Shown one piece after another: positions 26,709-35,454 of a stretch of 47,086 nt of DNA. The notes under the pieces were generated by a model that had not been told where the DNA came from, searched no databases, and saw only the letters and a list, made by a program, of their open reading frames with translations. Numbering within the stretch: the first letter of the stretch is position 1; each line of letters starts with the position of its first letter. The position numbers and the translations under genes are program-made. This DNA is from Acidobacteriaceae bacterium (GTDB lineage: Bacteria > Acidobacteriota > Terriglobia > Terriglobales > Acidobacteriaceae). The stretch lies in contig JASHOC010000232.1 of assembly GCA_030041305.1 (NCBI GenBank), forward strand, positions 1 to 47,086, given 5' to 3'.

Positions 26709-27983
26709 ATGCCTGAGGCCGTTCCGCAACCGCAAGCCTTTCGCTGGACCGCGGCCACGGTTGCGCAGCGGCGCGTGGTCGTGGCTGCGGGCCTGGGCTG
26801 GATGCTGGACGCCTTCGACGTGATGCTTTACTCCATCGTGCTGGCCACGCTCCTGCGCGCTTTCGGCATGAGCCGCGCCACGGCCGGCGCCCTGAACGCC
26901 CTCACGCTGGTCGCCTCCGCTTTGGGCGGCCTGCTCTTCGGTTTCCTCGCCGACCGCTTTGGCCGCCGCCGCATGTTGAGCGCGAGCATCCTCTTCTATT
27001 CCGTCTTCACCTTCGCCTGCGGGTTTTCGACCACCATTGCCGCACTGGCGGCCTTTCGCTTTCTTTTGGGCCTGGGCATGGGCGGAGAGTGGAATACGGG
27101 CGCGGCGTTGGTGGCCGAAACCTGGCCTGCCCCCCTCCGTGGCCGCGCTCTGGGCGTCGTGCAGAGCGGGTGGGCCGTGGGTTACGCGCTTTCGGCCGTC
27201 GCCGCCGCCCTCATCCTAGCCCACGCCAACTGGCGGTGGGTGTTCTTCGCTGGCATTCTTCCCGCCGGCGTGGTTCTGTGGATTCAGAGTCGCGTCCCCG
27301 AACCGCCGCTTTGGAAAAACGCGCGCGCCGCCGCGCCGAGTCATCAACTTGGCGCTTTGCGCCACTCCGTGCGCTCCCTGGTGGTTCTCACCCTCGCCAA
27401 CACCCTGGGGATGTTTGGTTGGTGGGGCCTGTTCACATGGATTCCCGCCTATCTCGTTCTTCCGGCGAGCGAGGGCGGACACGGCTTCAACCTTCTCGGC
27501 CTCACCGGCTTCCTGGTCACCCTGAACCTGGCTGGAATGCTTCCCGGCTACCTGCTTTTCGGCGTCGCGGCCGACCGCTTTGGCCGGCGTGCCGCATTCA
27601 GTGCTTACCTCACCGCCGCCGCAGTCGCCGTGCCACTGCTGGCCAACGCACGCCAGCCGGCGTTCATCCTGTTCTTTGCCTGCATTGCCGCTTTCTTCGG
27701 CACGGGCTTTTTCACCGGCTCGGCCATCCTCGGCGCCGAGCTATTTCCCACCGGGTCGCGCGCCACCGCCCTCGGCATCTCGTATAACGTCGCGCGAGGC
27801 CTGAGCGCCCTGGCGCCTGCGGTGATCGGCGCCCTGAGCATGCGGCGGGGCTTGGCGTGGGCTTTCGGCGCCAGCGCTGCGGCCTTCGCGGCCGCGGCGC
27901 TGGTCAGCCTTTTTCTCCCTGAAACGCGGGGCGTGGAGCTTGAATCGCAGTTCGGACCGGAGCTGGCCGAGAAACTGCAATAA
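26709..27983 (+). CDS. MFS transporter (metabolite:H+ symporter type)
   Basis: A 424-residue MFS carrier with 12 predicted membrane segments. It carries the loop 2-3 signature GFLADRFGRRRML and its repeat GVAADRFGRRAAF, and the segment RFLLGLGMGGEWNTGAALVAETW typical of the aromatic-acid/sialate (AAHS/SHS-like) group. ATG 26709 is preceded by GGAGAG. It diverges from hyuAB and probably imports an organic acid or amide used by that pathway. The exact substrate is inference. Confidence 0.9.
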   Translation: MPEAVPQPQAFRWTAATVAQRRVVVAAGLGWMLDAFDVMLYSIVLATLLRAFGMSRATAGALNALTLVASALGGLLFGFLADRFGRRRMLSASILFYSVFTFACGFSTTIAALAAFRFLLGLGMGGEWNTGAALVAETWPAPLRGRALGVVQSGWAVGYALSAVAAALILAHANWRWVFFAGILPAGVVLWIQSRVPEPPLWKNARAAAPSHQLGALRHSVRSLVVLTLANTLGMFGWWGLFTWIPAYLVLPASEGGHGFNLLGLTGFLVTLNLAGMLPGYLLFGVAADRFGRRAAFSAYLTAAAVAVPLLANARQPAFILFFACIAAFFGTGFFTGSAILGAELFPTGSRATALGISYNVARGLSALAPAVIGALSMRRGLAWAFGASAAAFAAAALVSLFLPETRGVELESQFGPELAEKLQ

Positions 27984-28008
27984 GTCACGACTGGTGGCGG
28001 GTGACAAG

Positions 28009-28851
28009 CTATTCGGGTTCGACCTTCACGAAGACCAACAGACGGCCATCGGCGGATAAGGAAGGCTGACCGCAATTCGATCCACCGCACTGGCTCACGT
28101 TTATCGGCTCCTGCCCATCGGCCTTTAGGATAACGTCGCTCCACTCCACAACACCCGAGAGAGCCTGCTTGGTTTGGCGGCGCACGTACACCTGCTTGTC
28201 GGCGTATCTTCGCGTCCAGCCTTCGAGGTTCTCCACCATCTGCAGGTCCGCGCTGGAGCTTGCATCGTAGGCGAGAGGCGCGACGTTTCCCGCACGCACG
28301 GAGAGCAATCCGATGCGCGGATGTCCAGCCGCGTCGCCGGGCGCGAGAACCAGTACCTTGTCCGGATCGTCGGAGCTGCATCCCACGAGCTTGGTGACAC
28401 CGGCAACGGGGAAGAGCTTTTTCATGTCTCCCGATCCGGCTGAAAACCGCACCAGGTCGCTCCCGCTCAGCGCCAGGATGGCGTTGCTTCCCGGCACGAA
28501 GACCGGCGAGCGATAGCGGCCTTGATTGGTCACGGGATGGGCCGTTTGGGATGACAGATCGGTGATCCAGAGGGCGCCACTGGTTATTTCGTCCCCCGGG
28601 CCTTTCAATGTGCCGGGAGTGTCGGAGACGCCAAGGATTTTGAGGACGGTGTCAACGAAACCGGGCGACGGCTTGGATTGAGGCGTCGCAGAAGGCGTGG
28701 ATTTTGGCTTTGGGTTCTGACCTTCCGCGTAGCCGCTCAGAAGCAACAGAACGCCCGAGGCGAGAACGAACCGGCGCAGGCGGCGATTATCGCGCACACG
28801 GGCGGGAACTCGAATGGTCGGCGCTGAAGAGCACACAATAGATATCGTCAT
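28009..28851 (-). CDS. Exported beta-propeller-like protein of unknown function
   Basis: About 280 residues; start uncertain. ATG 28851 overlaps the upstream membrane gene by 65 bases, while GTG 28797 would overlap by 11 and place a clean signal peptide (RRLRRFVLASGVLLLLSGYAEG) at the N-terminus. After a Pro/Ser/Thr-rich linker (PKPKSTPSATPQSKPSPG) come repeated short strand blocks with Asp/Ser/Gly turns (GALWITDLSSQTAHPVTNQGRYRSPVF, ILALSGSDLVRFS, ending SLSADGRLLVFV), a TolB/WD40-like pattern. Probably periplasmic. It is the last gene of the CHAT block and translationally linked to the membrane protein. No enzyme motif is seen. Confidence 0.7.
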   Translation of the reverse strand: MTISIVCSSAPTIRVPARVRDNRRLRRFVLASGVLLLLSGYAEGQNPKPKSTPSATPQSKPSPGFVDTVLKILGVSDTPGTLKGPGDEITSGALWITDLSSQTAHPVTNQGRYRSPVFVPGSNAILALSGSDLVRFSAGSGDMKKLFPVAGVTKLVGCSSDDPDKVLVLAPGDAAGHPRIGLLSVRAGNVAPLAYDASSSADLQMVENLEGWTRRYADKQVYVRRQTKQALSGVVEWSDVILKADGQEPINVSQCGGSNCGQPSLSADGRLLVFVKVEPE

Positions 28852-29695
28852 AACCCACAATCCTTACCAAAGCGTCCTTTCTCGGAACGGTGAGCAGCAA
28901 TCTGTGGTCCTCGAATCCATAGACAAAGTAAGTCAGATCTTCTTTGCTGTTCCATACCAGCCAGGCGCGCTGGCCGTCGCCTGACTTGGTCCCGCTGGGA
29001 AGCTCGGCGACCTGGGGAAGCTGCTGTGTGGAAACCAAAACGCCATAGTTGACGGGCAGGAGCAGAAACTCGACGGCGACCAGGAAAATGAGGGCGCCGA
29101 GAAGAAAACGCGCGGCGGGGCTGGTGGAGTTCGAGCGCGCGGCGGCCTGCCAGGCGATGGCAGCCGTGATCAGCACTCCCGCCAACAGGGCGCTGAAGTA
29201 AAGCGCCAGCTTGCCGTCGTTGGCGAGCAGAACAGCGGTGATCCATTCGTCAGGAAGCTGCTTCTGCAGGAGAAGGTCGCCGAAAGCAAAGCATCTCCGC
29301 ATCACAAACTGGATAAAGACGACCGCCAACACAATGCCCAGGAGCGGCAGATGCGCCGGTTTTGCGCACCACGTCGCGAGCCAGCCGTGAATGCGCTCCT
29401 TGGCCGGCGCCGGAATCAACCGGTAAGGAACATATCCCACCGCAGCCAGCACGAGGACGAAAATTAGAATACTTGGCACGCAGGAAACCGCGTACACCAG
29501 AAACCGGCAGCCGGCAAAAAGATATTTCTCGTCGAGCAAATCCAGGTCGGTGGCCAGTCCGTAGGTCGAGAGCTGGAAGCGAAGCGTGAGGTACCCGACC
29601 AAATAAAGCAGAAAGGAGCCAAATGCGGCGTAGGAGGTCCACTTTGCGGCGACGCCGCCCAGCTTCTCCGTGACGCTTTTGAAGAGGTCAGCCAT
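28787..29695 (-). CDS. Integral membrane protein of the CHAT block
   Basis: A 302-residue protein with about five membrane segments (near 22-40, 68-90, 118-138, 165-185 and 197-217) followed by a soluble C-terminal 85 residues with several strands. No recognised domain. ATG 29695 lies directly before the CHAT gene's stop codon (29696), so the two genes are adjacent with no spacer and are almost certainly translated from one message. Its 3' end overlaps the next gene. The membrane anchor plus exported neighbours suggests a cell-envelope assembly; function unknown. Confidence 0.75.
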   Translation of the reverse strand: MADLFKSVTEKLGGVAAKWTSYAAFGSFLLYLVGYLTLRFQLSTYGLATDLDLLDEKYLFAGCRFLVYAVSCVPSILIFVLVLAAVGYVPYRLIPAPAKERIHGWLATWCAKPAHLPLLGIVLAVVFIQFVMRRCFAFGDLLLQKQLPDEWITAVLLANDGKLALYFSALLAGVLITAAIAWQAAARSNSTSPAARFLLGALIFLVAVEFLLLPVNYGVLVSTQQLPQVAELPSGTKSGDGQRAWLVWNSKEDLTYFVYGFEDHRLLLTVPRKDALVRIVGYDDIYCVLFSADHSSSRPCAR

Positions 29696-32272
29696 TCATT
29701 TCCCCGTCAACAGAAACGGCGCCCAGAAAAATGGATGACTGAATGCCGGGTTTGACTTGACCGCGACCAGCGCCAGCCGGGCGGCTTCGACGGGCGCTTT
29801 GGTCTGTCCTTCCCGATAAAAAGTCTCCATCCACAACTTCGTTGAAGCGGCGTTGACTTCCCACGAAGAAAGCACCAGGTTGCCGGCGCCGGCATATAAA
29901 AGCGACCGCACCATGCCGATGAGTTCTCCGGCGTGCGTGGCCTGCGCTTTGCCGGTTTCGCACGCGCTGAGAACCACCAGCGCGTTCTTCTGCAAGGGAA
30001 GGCCAAACATCTCCGCGGCCGTCAGGTGGCCGTCGTCAGCGGGGCCGGGTTTGAATTGCAGATAGGAGAGCAACGGGTCACTGGGGTTGAACTTTCCATG
30101 CACTGAAAGATGAACGAAGTCATAGCCGCCGACCCACGCTTGCACCTCGGCTTTGCTCGCCGGCTCGCCGGCCTGCACCTTGGACCGGCCGGGATAGAGC
30201 GCGCCGATCGCGTGCACTTCCTCCCTGGCGTCGTGAATCTCAGGATCGGCAACGGCGAGGAGCCGGCCGTTCTTCAGGTTGGGCTTCGCTTCGAGAGTGG
30301 CCAGCACGGTGGCGCTCGGCGCGTAGGAAATCTCGAAGGTCTCTCCCACATATTTGCCGTCCGCCGGGTTCTCGAGCGCCTGATACGGAATCGATGTCAG
30401 CTCGTCCTGGGGAATGATGAGTAGGTGACGGCTCTTGATAAACGCCGCCACCGGCTGGATGAGATAGAGATACAACTGCCGGGAAACATCGGCGTTAAAT
30501 GCAGCGTCCGGAGAGTCTCTCGGGGCTACCAGGCGATCATGCAATGTGGCCGCTTTGGCGGCAAGCACCGCATGCGGCAAAAAGATTTTCTTCACCTCGA
30601 CCTCGCCGCCGCCAATATGCCAGAGAATCACGTTCGTGTCGGTAACCACGTAATAGAGAACGTCGTACCGTCCTTCAGCGGCGGCGCGCTGCACGCTGTC
30701 GAGCGTGACCGGTTTCGACGACGTGAGCTCATTCAGCTTGGGCGCCTCGCGCGCGATCCTCGCCTCGAGCAGCCGGTATTTCTCCTGCAATCCGGCAATT
30801 TGCGCCTCCAGATCCGCAATTTGCTTGCCGTTCTGGTCCCGATCCGCAGCGCCAGTCAAATTGAAGAGCTTGCCCTGCAGGGCGGCGATGGCTGTTCTTT
30901 GCGACTGCAGGTCGGAAAAGAGGGTCCGCTCCTTCGCAGTTCCCAAATTCAGCGGACGGCTGACGAGCAGGTCCGCCATGGCGCGCGATCGCGATTCTTC
31001 GAAAAGCGCAAAAGCTTCGCCATAACGCTTCTGCCCCAGCAGGATCAGCGCCGGCGAATAATAGTAGCCGATCTTGTCTTCCATGAAGGCGCTGCGCGCC
31101 TGCGGGTCGCGAAGATTGCGCCGGTCCTGCTCCAGCAGTTGCACCGCTTCTTCATATTTCGGGAGGGCTGCATTGGATTCGCCCTTCATCTCCGCCAGCG
31201 AGCCTTGAATCCACTCATCGTCCGGATTAAGATTCCGCACCGTCAGTCCCTGTTGTTGCACGCGCGCAAGCCAGTCTTGCATTTGCTTGACGAGGTTCTC
31301 CATCATCGCTACCGTTTGCGCATTCAGAGCCCCGGGCGCAAACTCTTCGGTGACAAGAACATCCTTGGGCTGCGTGGGGTTGAACATGCTCATCGCGGCC
31401 AGGCTCTGATTATGCTTCTGCTCGTTTTGGATAGTCCCCGCCAAGGTATCGGCATCCCCGAGAAGATTCTGCATCGCCGAGGCAAGATAGCCGTATCCCG
31501 CCTCCTGCGCGATCGCCTGAGCCTTCCGGTAGTTATCGCGCGCAAGCTGCAACAACTGGGTACAAACATCGGCGTCTTGCCGAGCGTCACACGCGCGCGC
31601 GTCCTGGTAATAAATTTCACCACCATTCGCGTAGGCTAAGTACAACTGTTGCTTATCGACGATCCGATCTTTCATCGCCAAAGCGCGGTTGAAGTAGTCG
31701 CCCGCGGCGGTCAGGTCGCCTCGCTTGGTTTCCAATTCAGCGGCGGTGTCGAGCGCGTCAAAGTAGAAGGCGTCATTGCCGCAATGTGCGCCCAGGCGCA
31801 CCGCCTCGGCGACATGATCGGCCGCCGCGTCCGTCGACCCCGCATTCATTTCGGAAAACGCCAGCTCGGCCAGGGCTTTGGTCTGATAGTCGGCGCGCTT
31901 GGCAAGCTCGGCAAGCTGGAGGGCAACTTGATACTCGGAAACGGCCTGAGCCCAGTGGTTCAAGTAGCGCTGGATATCGCCCAGTTTGACGGCGCTCCAG
32001 GCCGCGCGCGCCGGCTCCTGACGCTGCGCAAAGAGAAGGTAACTCGCTTGTAACTCATTCTGAGCCGCCATCAGTTCGTTGCGCGTGGTCACCGCGTCGC
32101 CCGTAGCGCGAACGTGGTTCAACCAGTGGTCAAGCCGGGCGACGCCGCTGTTTTGAAGTTGGGCGGGATCGGCGTTCGCCTGCGCGCAGGCCGGGCGCGG
32201 CGCTACGGTCAGAGCTAACAGGCACAACAGCGCAACGTAAAATAGGCGTCTGGTCGCGGGTCCCAGTTCCAT
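29696..32272 (-). CDS. Exported TPR-CHAT domain protein (putative caspase-like protease)
   Basis: An 858-residue protein. Residues 1-30 are a Sec signal (LFYVALLCLLALTVAPRPACA). Residues about 45-430 are helical TPR-like repeats, followed by a predicted coiled coil (about 480-530, rich in Leu/Glu/Lys around QIADLEAQIAGLQEKYRLLE). Residues 545-858 are a CHAT (caspase HetF associated with TPRs) domain: DVLYYVVTDTNVILWHI, HLLIIPQDELTSIPYQAL, catalytic His in DFVHLSVHGKF and catalytic Cys in NALVVLSACETGKA. CHAT domains are clan CD proteases, with gasdermin-activating and CRISPR-linked (Craspase) examples. Here it is exported, so activity would be outside the cytosol. Followed directly by the membrane and propeller-like genes. 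Confidence 0.9.
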   Translation of the reverse strand: MELGPATRRLFYVALLCLLALTVAPRPACAQANADPAQLQNSGVARLDHWLNHVRATGDAVTTRNELMAAQNELQASYLLFAQRQEPARAAWSAVKLGDIQRYLNHWAQAVSEYQVALQLAELAKRADYQTKALAELAFSEMNAGSTDAAADHVAEAVRLGAHCGNDAFYFDALDTAAELETKRGDLTAAGDYFNRALAMKDRIVDKQQLYLAYANGGEIYYQDARACDARQDADVCTQLLQLARDNYRKAQAIAQEAGYGYLASAMQNLLGDADTLAGTIQNEQKHNQSLAAMSMFNPTQPKDVLVTEEFAPGALNAQTVAMMENLVKQMQDWLARVQQQGLTVRNLNPDDEWIQGSLAEMKGESNAALPKYEEAVQLLEQDRRNLRDPQARSAFMEDKIGYYYSPALILLGQKRYGEAFALFEESRSRAMADLLVSRPLNLGTAKERTLFSDLQSQRTAIAALQGKLFNLTGAADRDQNGKQIADLEAQIAGLQEKYRLLEARIAREAPKLNELTSSKPVTLDSVQRAAAEGRYDVLYYVVTDTNVILWHIGGGEVEVKKIFLPHAVLAAKAATLHDRLVAPRDSPDAAFNADVSRQLYLYLIQPVAAFIKSRHLLIIPQDELTSIPYQALENPADGKYVGETFEISYAPSATVLATLEAKPNLKNGRLLAVADPEIHDAREEVHAIGALYPGRSKVQAGEPASKAEVQAWVGGYDFVHLSVHGKFNPSDPLLSYLQFKPGPADDGHLTAAEMFGLPLQKNALVVLSACETGKAQATHAGELIGMVRSLLYAGAGNLVLSSWEVNAASTKLWMETFYREGQTKAPVEAARLALVAVKSNPAFSHPFFWAPFLLTGK

Positions 32273-32496
32273 TGGCGTCCCCCTGTCCAGGCGAAGCGCC
32301 CAACAAAACCCCTATGGCCCCAATTTGGGGGAGCTGCGGTGAGTACAAGTCTAAGCCCAATTTTGCGGCGTGGTCACGAAATTGAGGGGATTTTTCTCTT
32401 GCCAATCAGGACCAGCCCTAGGAGTTTCGGGAGCAGCCGAGATCCGCCTGCGCTGTTTGCCGCGAGCAAGTTTGGGCCGGGATGGTCGCCGCGAAC

Positions 32497-33750
32497 TCAA
32501 TGTTCGATGGCGGCATTGGCCAGGACCGTGAATGCATTCGTCTCCGGCGCGGTGTCGCCGCCGCCGTTGGTCCGCTGATACATGATGATGCCGAACAGGT
32601 CCTTCACGGGATCGCCCCATCCATAAGTCCGGAACGCGCCCCCCTTGGAAAAAGCGCCAATGGATTGATAGCGGTAGGTTCCCACCACATCTTTCACCAC
32701 GCCGAAGCTCAGCCCCATGCCCAACCCTGGAGAAAACTCAACGCCCTTCAGGTCTCCGGTGTGATTGGTGGTCATGGCTTCGACGGCGGCAATGGAGAGG
32801 AGTCTTTTTCCGTTCAGAGTCCCCTTGTTCATCAGCATCTGGTAGAAGCGCGCCATATCGGTGATCGTGGTCATCGCTCCGCCTTCAGGCGAGGGAACTT
32901 TTGGATTCGGATTGATCGTCCGGGCGGCGGGCGCCAGCTTCCCATTCGCATCCAGGGTGTAGAGCACGGCCAGGCGGCTCTGCTTGGCGGCGGGGAGGGA
33001 AAAGTAGGTGTCGCTCATGCCCAGAGGTTGGAAGAGGCGCTCGGTGAGAAACTCCGCGTAGGGCTGTCCCGAGCATATTTCGATGAGGCGGCCGAGGATG
33101 CCGTAGCCGATTTGGCTGTAGATCCACTTCGTGCCCGGCTGCGCGAGCAAAATCGAGCGAGAGCCGGCGTCGACCCTTTCCTCGAGCGACTGGAAGGGCT
33201 CGGGGCCCGGCGGGCCCTGCGGCGGCAGGCCGGAAGTGTGGGTGAGCAGGTCGAGTACGGTGATGGGACGGGTGGCGTTGATCGGGTCGCAGCCTTGGCT
33301 GGCCTCCGTTTCCCCGCACGGGTTCACTCGGATTCCCTTGTATTCCGGTAGATATTGTTCTACCGGATCGAGAAGGCCGATGCGTCCCTCGTCGACGAGG
33401 ATCATGATGCCGGCCGCAGTAAAGGACTTGGTCATCGACGCGATGCGGAAGATGGTGTCGGCGCGCATGGGAATCTTGGCCTCGAGATCCTGGTAACCGA
33501 CGGTCTCCAGGCTGGCGGCGTGTCCGTGCCGGACCACGATGGTGACGAAACCGGCCGCCCTGCCCAGAGCGAGGTAGGTTTTCAACTTGGCCGGGATTCG
33601 CGCCAGAAGGGCTGGGTCCATGCCGGCGGCGATGGGGTCGGTTTTTCCCGGCATAAACACATCGGAGCTCGAGGCTGCCAGCGCACCCGCCACAAGCGCG
33701 ATGGCAACGGCCATGGATCGTAGAAAGTGACCACGGATTCTGGTGTGCAT
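32497..33750 (-). CDS. Exported serine hydrolase, beta-lactamase class C-like family
   Basis: A 417-residue protein starting at ATG 33750 with a Sec-type signal (FLRSMAVAIALVAGALAASS). It carries the SxxK motif in RIASMTKSFTA (about residue 120) and a YxQ variant of the YxN motif in IYSQIGYGILGRL, with a typical esterase/DD-peptidase (EstB-like) layout: FPLG-like LFQPLGMSDTYF and late AFSKGGAFRTYGWG in the place of the HxG motif. Such proteins are esterases or peptidases more often than drug-resistance enzymes. The longer frame to 33813 adds no signal. It stands alone with no clear operon. Confidence 0.9.
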   Translation of the reverse strand: MHTRIRGHFLRSMAVAIALVAGALAASSSDVFMPGKTDPIAAGMDPALLARIPAKLKTYLALGRAAGFVTIVVRHGHAASLETVGYQDLEAKIPMRADTIFRIASMTKSFTAAGIMILVDEGRIGLLDPVEQYLPEYKGIRVNPCGETEASQGCDPINATRPITVLDLLTHTSGLPPQGPPGPEPFQSLEERVDAGSRSILLAQPGTKWIYSQIGYGILGRLIEICSGQPYAEFLTERLFQPLGMSDTYFSLPAAKQSRLAVLYTLDANGKLAPAARTINPNPKVPSPEGGAMTTITDMARFYQMLMNKGTLNGKRLLSIAAVEAMTTNHTGDLKGVEFSPGLGMGLSFGVVKDVVGTYRYQSIGAFSKGGAFRTYGWGDPVKDLFGIIMYQRTNGGGDTAPETNAFTVLANAAIEH

Positions 33751-33876
33751 TCCCAAATCCCCGGAGCGAGAATTGAAAGCTTCTTTGAGAATACTCGCAG
33801 GTGCGGGTGACATAACTTCGATTGTGTAAAAGGGGGAGGGTGCAAGGTGGCTTCGGCCTGACGAGCTAAAGCCCTA

Positions 33877-33991
33877 TAGCGGTTCTCCAATTGGTGTAGA
33901 GCAGAACCTCGAACGTTGAGTGGCGTTTTTCCCAAGAAAACGCCACCCGGCACTCCCCTCAAAACTCCACGGGAATTGGAGAACCGCCGTA
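33877..33991 (+). mobile_element. 113-bp MITE-like element, copy D
   Basis: TA at 33875-33876 and TA at 33990-33991 flank inverted ends and the central GTGGCGTTTT hairpin. It carries a single-base change (CACTCCCC for CACGCCCC). It lies between the divergently oriented ends of the serine hydrolase upstream region and the creatininase stop, not inside a gene. Confidence 0.93.
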
Positions 33992-34047
33992 GATCAGAGC
34001 GATGGGACGGGAGCGCGCGCGCGTCAACCGCGGCTCAGCGCCAGGGC

Positions 34048-34803
34048 TCAGTGCAAGTCCATTCGCTCGCCGCGTCGTTGCGCCTTGAATTCCCGTACCA
34101 ACTCCACCAGCGCCGCGACCACTGCGTCAAAGATTTCACGTCCTTTTTCCACCGTCGCGAGAGTCGGATCGCCTACCACGCCGCTACGGCTGAACCGCGT
34201 CCAATGATCCATGTAGAGAACCGGTGACCCTTTCATCAAATCGAGCCACATGAATTTAGAAGGCGGAAGGTTAATCTCCTTCACCGCCTTGTCCATCTGG
34301 ACGCGCTGAGAATCGAGATGCAGATAAACCGAAGTCTCCAGCTCGCACGCGTGCGCCATCCCGCCGGGCGCCGGCGATTCGCGGAGGCGGTTGATAGTCT
34401 CAATCGCCAGGCTCGGCCAAATGAAACAGCCGCACATCGCGTTCGTTTCCAGAATCGTCCGGCGAGCCGCCATATCGAGGATTGGCATATTGGACCCGTG
34501 GCCGTCCGCAATGAGTATCCGTTCGAAACCATGATGCGCGACACTCTTGGTAACGTCGAGGACAAAGTTCAAAAGATGATCGGAGTGGATGTCGATAGTG
34601 CCAGGGGAATCGAGATGATGCGTCTCAAATCCGAAAGGGATTTGCGGCAGCAGCACGATCGCGCCGGGGGCTGCCTGCGCCGCGGCTTCGCAGATGGACC
34701 AAATCAGGAAATTGTCCGTGTCGATCGGTAGATGCCTGCCGTGGTCCTCAACCGACCCGATCGGCAGAATCACGACAGGCTGCGCCTTGACCAGCTCGCG
34801 CAT
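34048..34803 (-). CDS. Creatininase-family metal amidohydrolase
   Basis: A 251-residue creatinine amidohydrolase/MftE-type protein. Metal-site motifs: IGSVEDHGRHLPIDTD (Glu, His, Asp), an ADGHGSN block equivalent to NGHGGN, and MAHACELETS with the conserved Glu. The first ATG (34803) begins at a place where homologues already have the TWPEM strand; ITTWPE precedes it in frame but with no ATG, GTG or TTG after the upstream stop. The N-terminus may therefore be slightly shortened. It is next to the nitrilase and RraA remnants. Substrate: a cyclic or linear amide, not determined. Confidence 0.85.
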   Translation of the reverse strand: MRELVKAQPVVILPIGSVEDHGRHLPIDTDNFLIWSICEAAAQAAPGAIVLLPQIPFGFETHHLDSPGTIDIHSDHLLNFVLDVTKSVAHHGFERILIADGHGSNMPILDMAARRTILETNAMCGCFIWPSLAIETINRLRESPAPGGMAHACELETSVYLHLDSQRVQMDKAVKEINLPPSKFMWLDLMKGSPVLYMDHWTRFSRSGVVGDPTLATVEKGREIFDAVVAALVELVREFKAQRRGERMDLH

Positions 34804-34868
34804 TTCGGGCCACGTTGTAATGCTGATATAGGTATGGCTTTCGCTCCATGCTCATTACAATAGCAGCC

Positions 34869-35006
34869 ATGCGCATCTCCCTGATCGATATGAACAGCCG
34901 GACCGCAGCTCGCGACGAGAACGTTCAGCGGGCTTGCGGGTTCATGGCGAAGGCTGCCGCCGATGGCGCCGAATTGGCCGTCCTTCCGGAGATGTTTCAG
35001 CAGTGA
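34869..35006 (+). pseudogene. Nitrilase/carbon-nitrogen hydrolase N-terminal remnant
   Basis: ATG 34869 to TGA 35004-35006 encodes 45 residues like the N-terminus of the nitrilase superfamily: RISLIDMNSRTAARDENVQ, then AAADGAELAVLPEMF, which contains the catalytic-type Glu of the LPE motif. The remaining 200 or more residues are missing; RraA-like coding begins at the stop in another frame. This is a truncated fragment. Confidence 0.65.
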
Positions 35007-35350
35007 TTTCCGACGCTCTGGATGAACTGGGTTACCGAGATCAGGCGCTCCGCGAGTTCCTGCGGCCGATCTCGGGAAGTGAACGATTTGCGGGCTGGGC
35101 GCGCACCATATCTTGTGTCGATGTGTGCCACATTCCGGAAAATCCCTACGCAATGGAAAGAGAAGCCGTCGATTCAATTCTTCCGGGCGAGGTCGTGGTT
35201 GTCTCGACGGCGGGCTCACTGCAGAATGCGCCGTGGGGCGAGTTGCTCTCGACTGCTGCGCAAGCGCGCGGAGCGCGGGGCACGGTGATCGAGGGACTCG
35301 TTCGCGATGTCGGAAAGATCCAGAGCAAGTCTCAGACGGCATCGTCTTAG
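35003..35350 (+). pseudogene. RraA / HMG-aldolase-like fragment
   Basis: From GTG 35003 the 115 residues match the middle of RraA-like (4-hydroxy-4-methyl-2-oxoglutarate aldolase) proteins: ISDALDELGYRDQALREFLRP, ARTISCVDVCHIPENPY, DSILPGEVVVVSTAGSLQNAPWGELLSTAAQARGARG and GLVRDVGKI. The N-terminal helix and the C-terminal FPVFA... region are absent, and the frame ends in KSQTASS. Catalytic-type residues (GELLSTAA..ARGA..DG-R) are partly kept, but both ends are truncated. Together with the nitrilase stump it marks a deletion junction beside the SelA-like/RidA pair. Confidence 0.7.
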
Positions 35351-35454
35351 CAGATGAGTCGGTATTCCCATGGGAATGCCCCCTCGAAAACTTCGTTGGA
35401 TTTGTCCAGCTGGCATGCCTTCTCATGCTGCTCGGGGATCTATGAAACTGGGTC

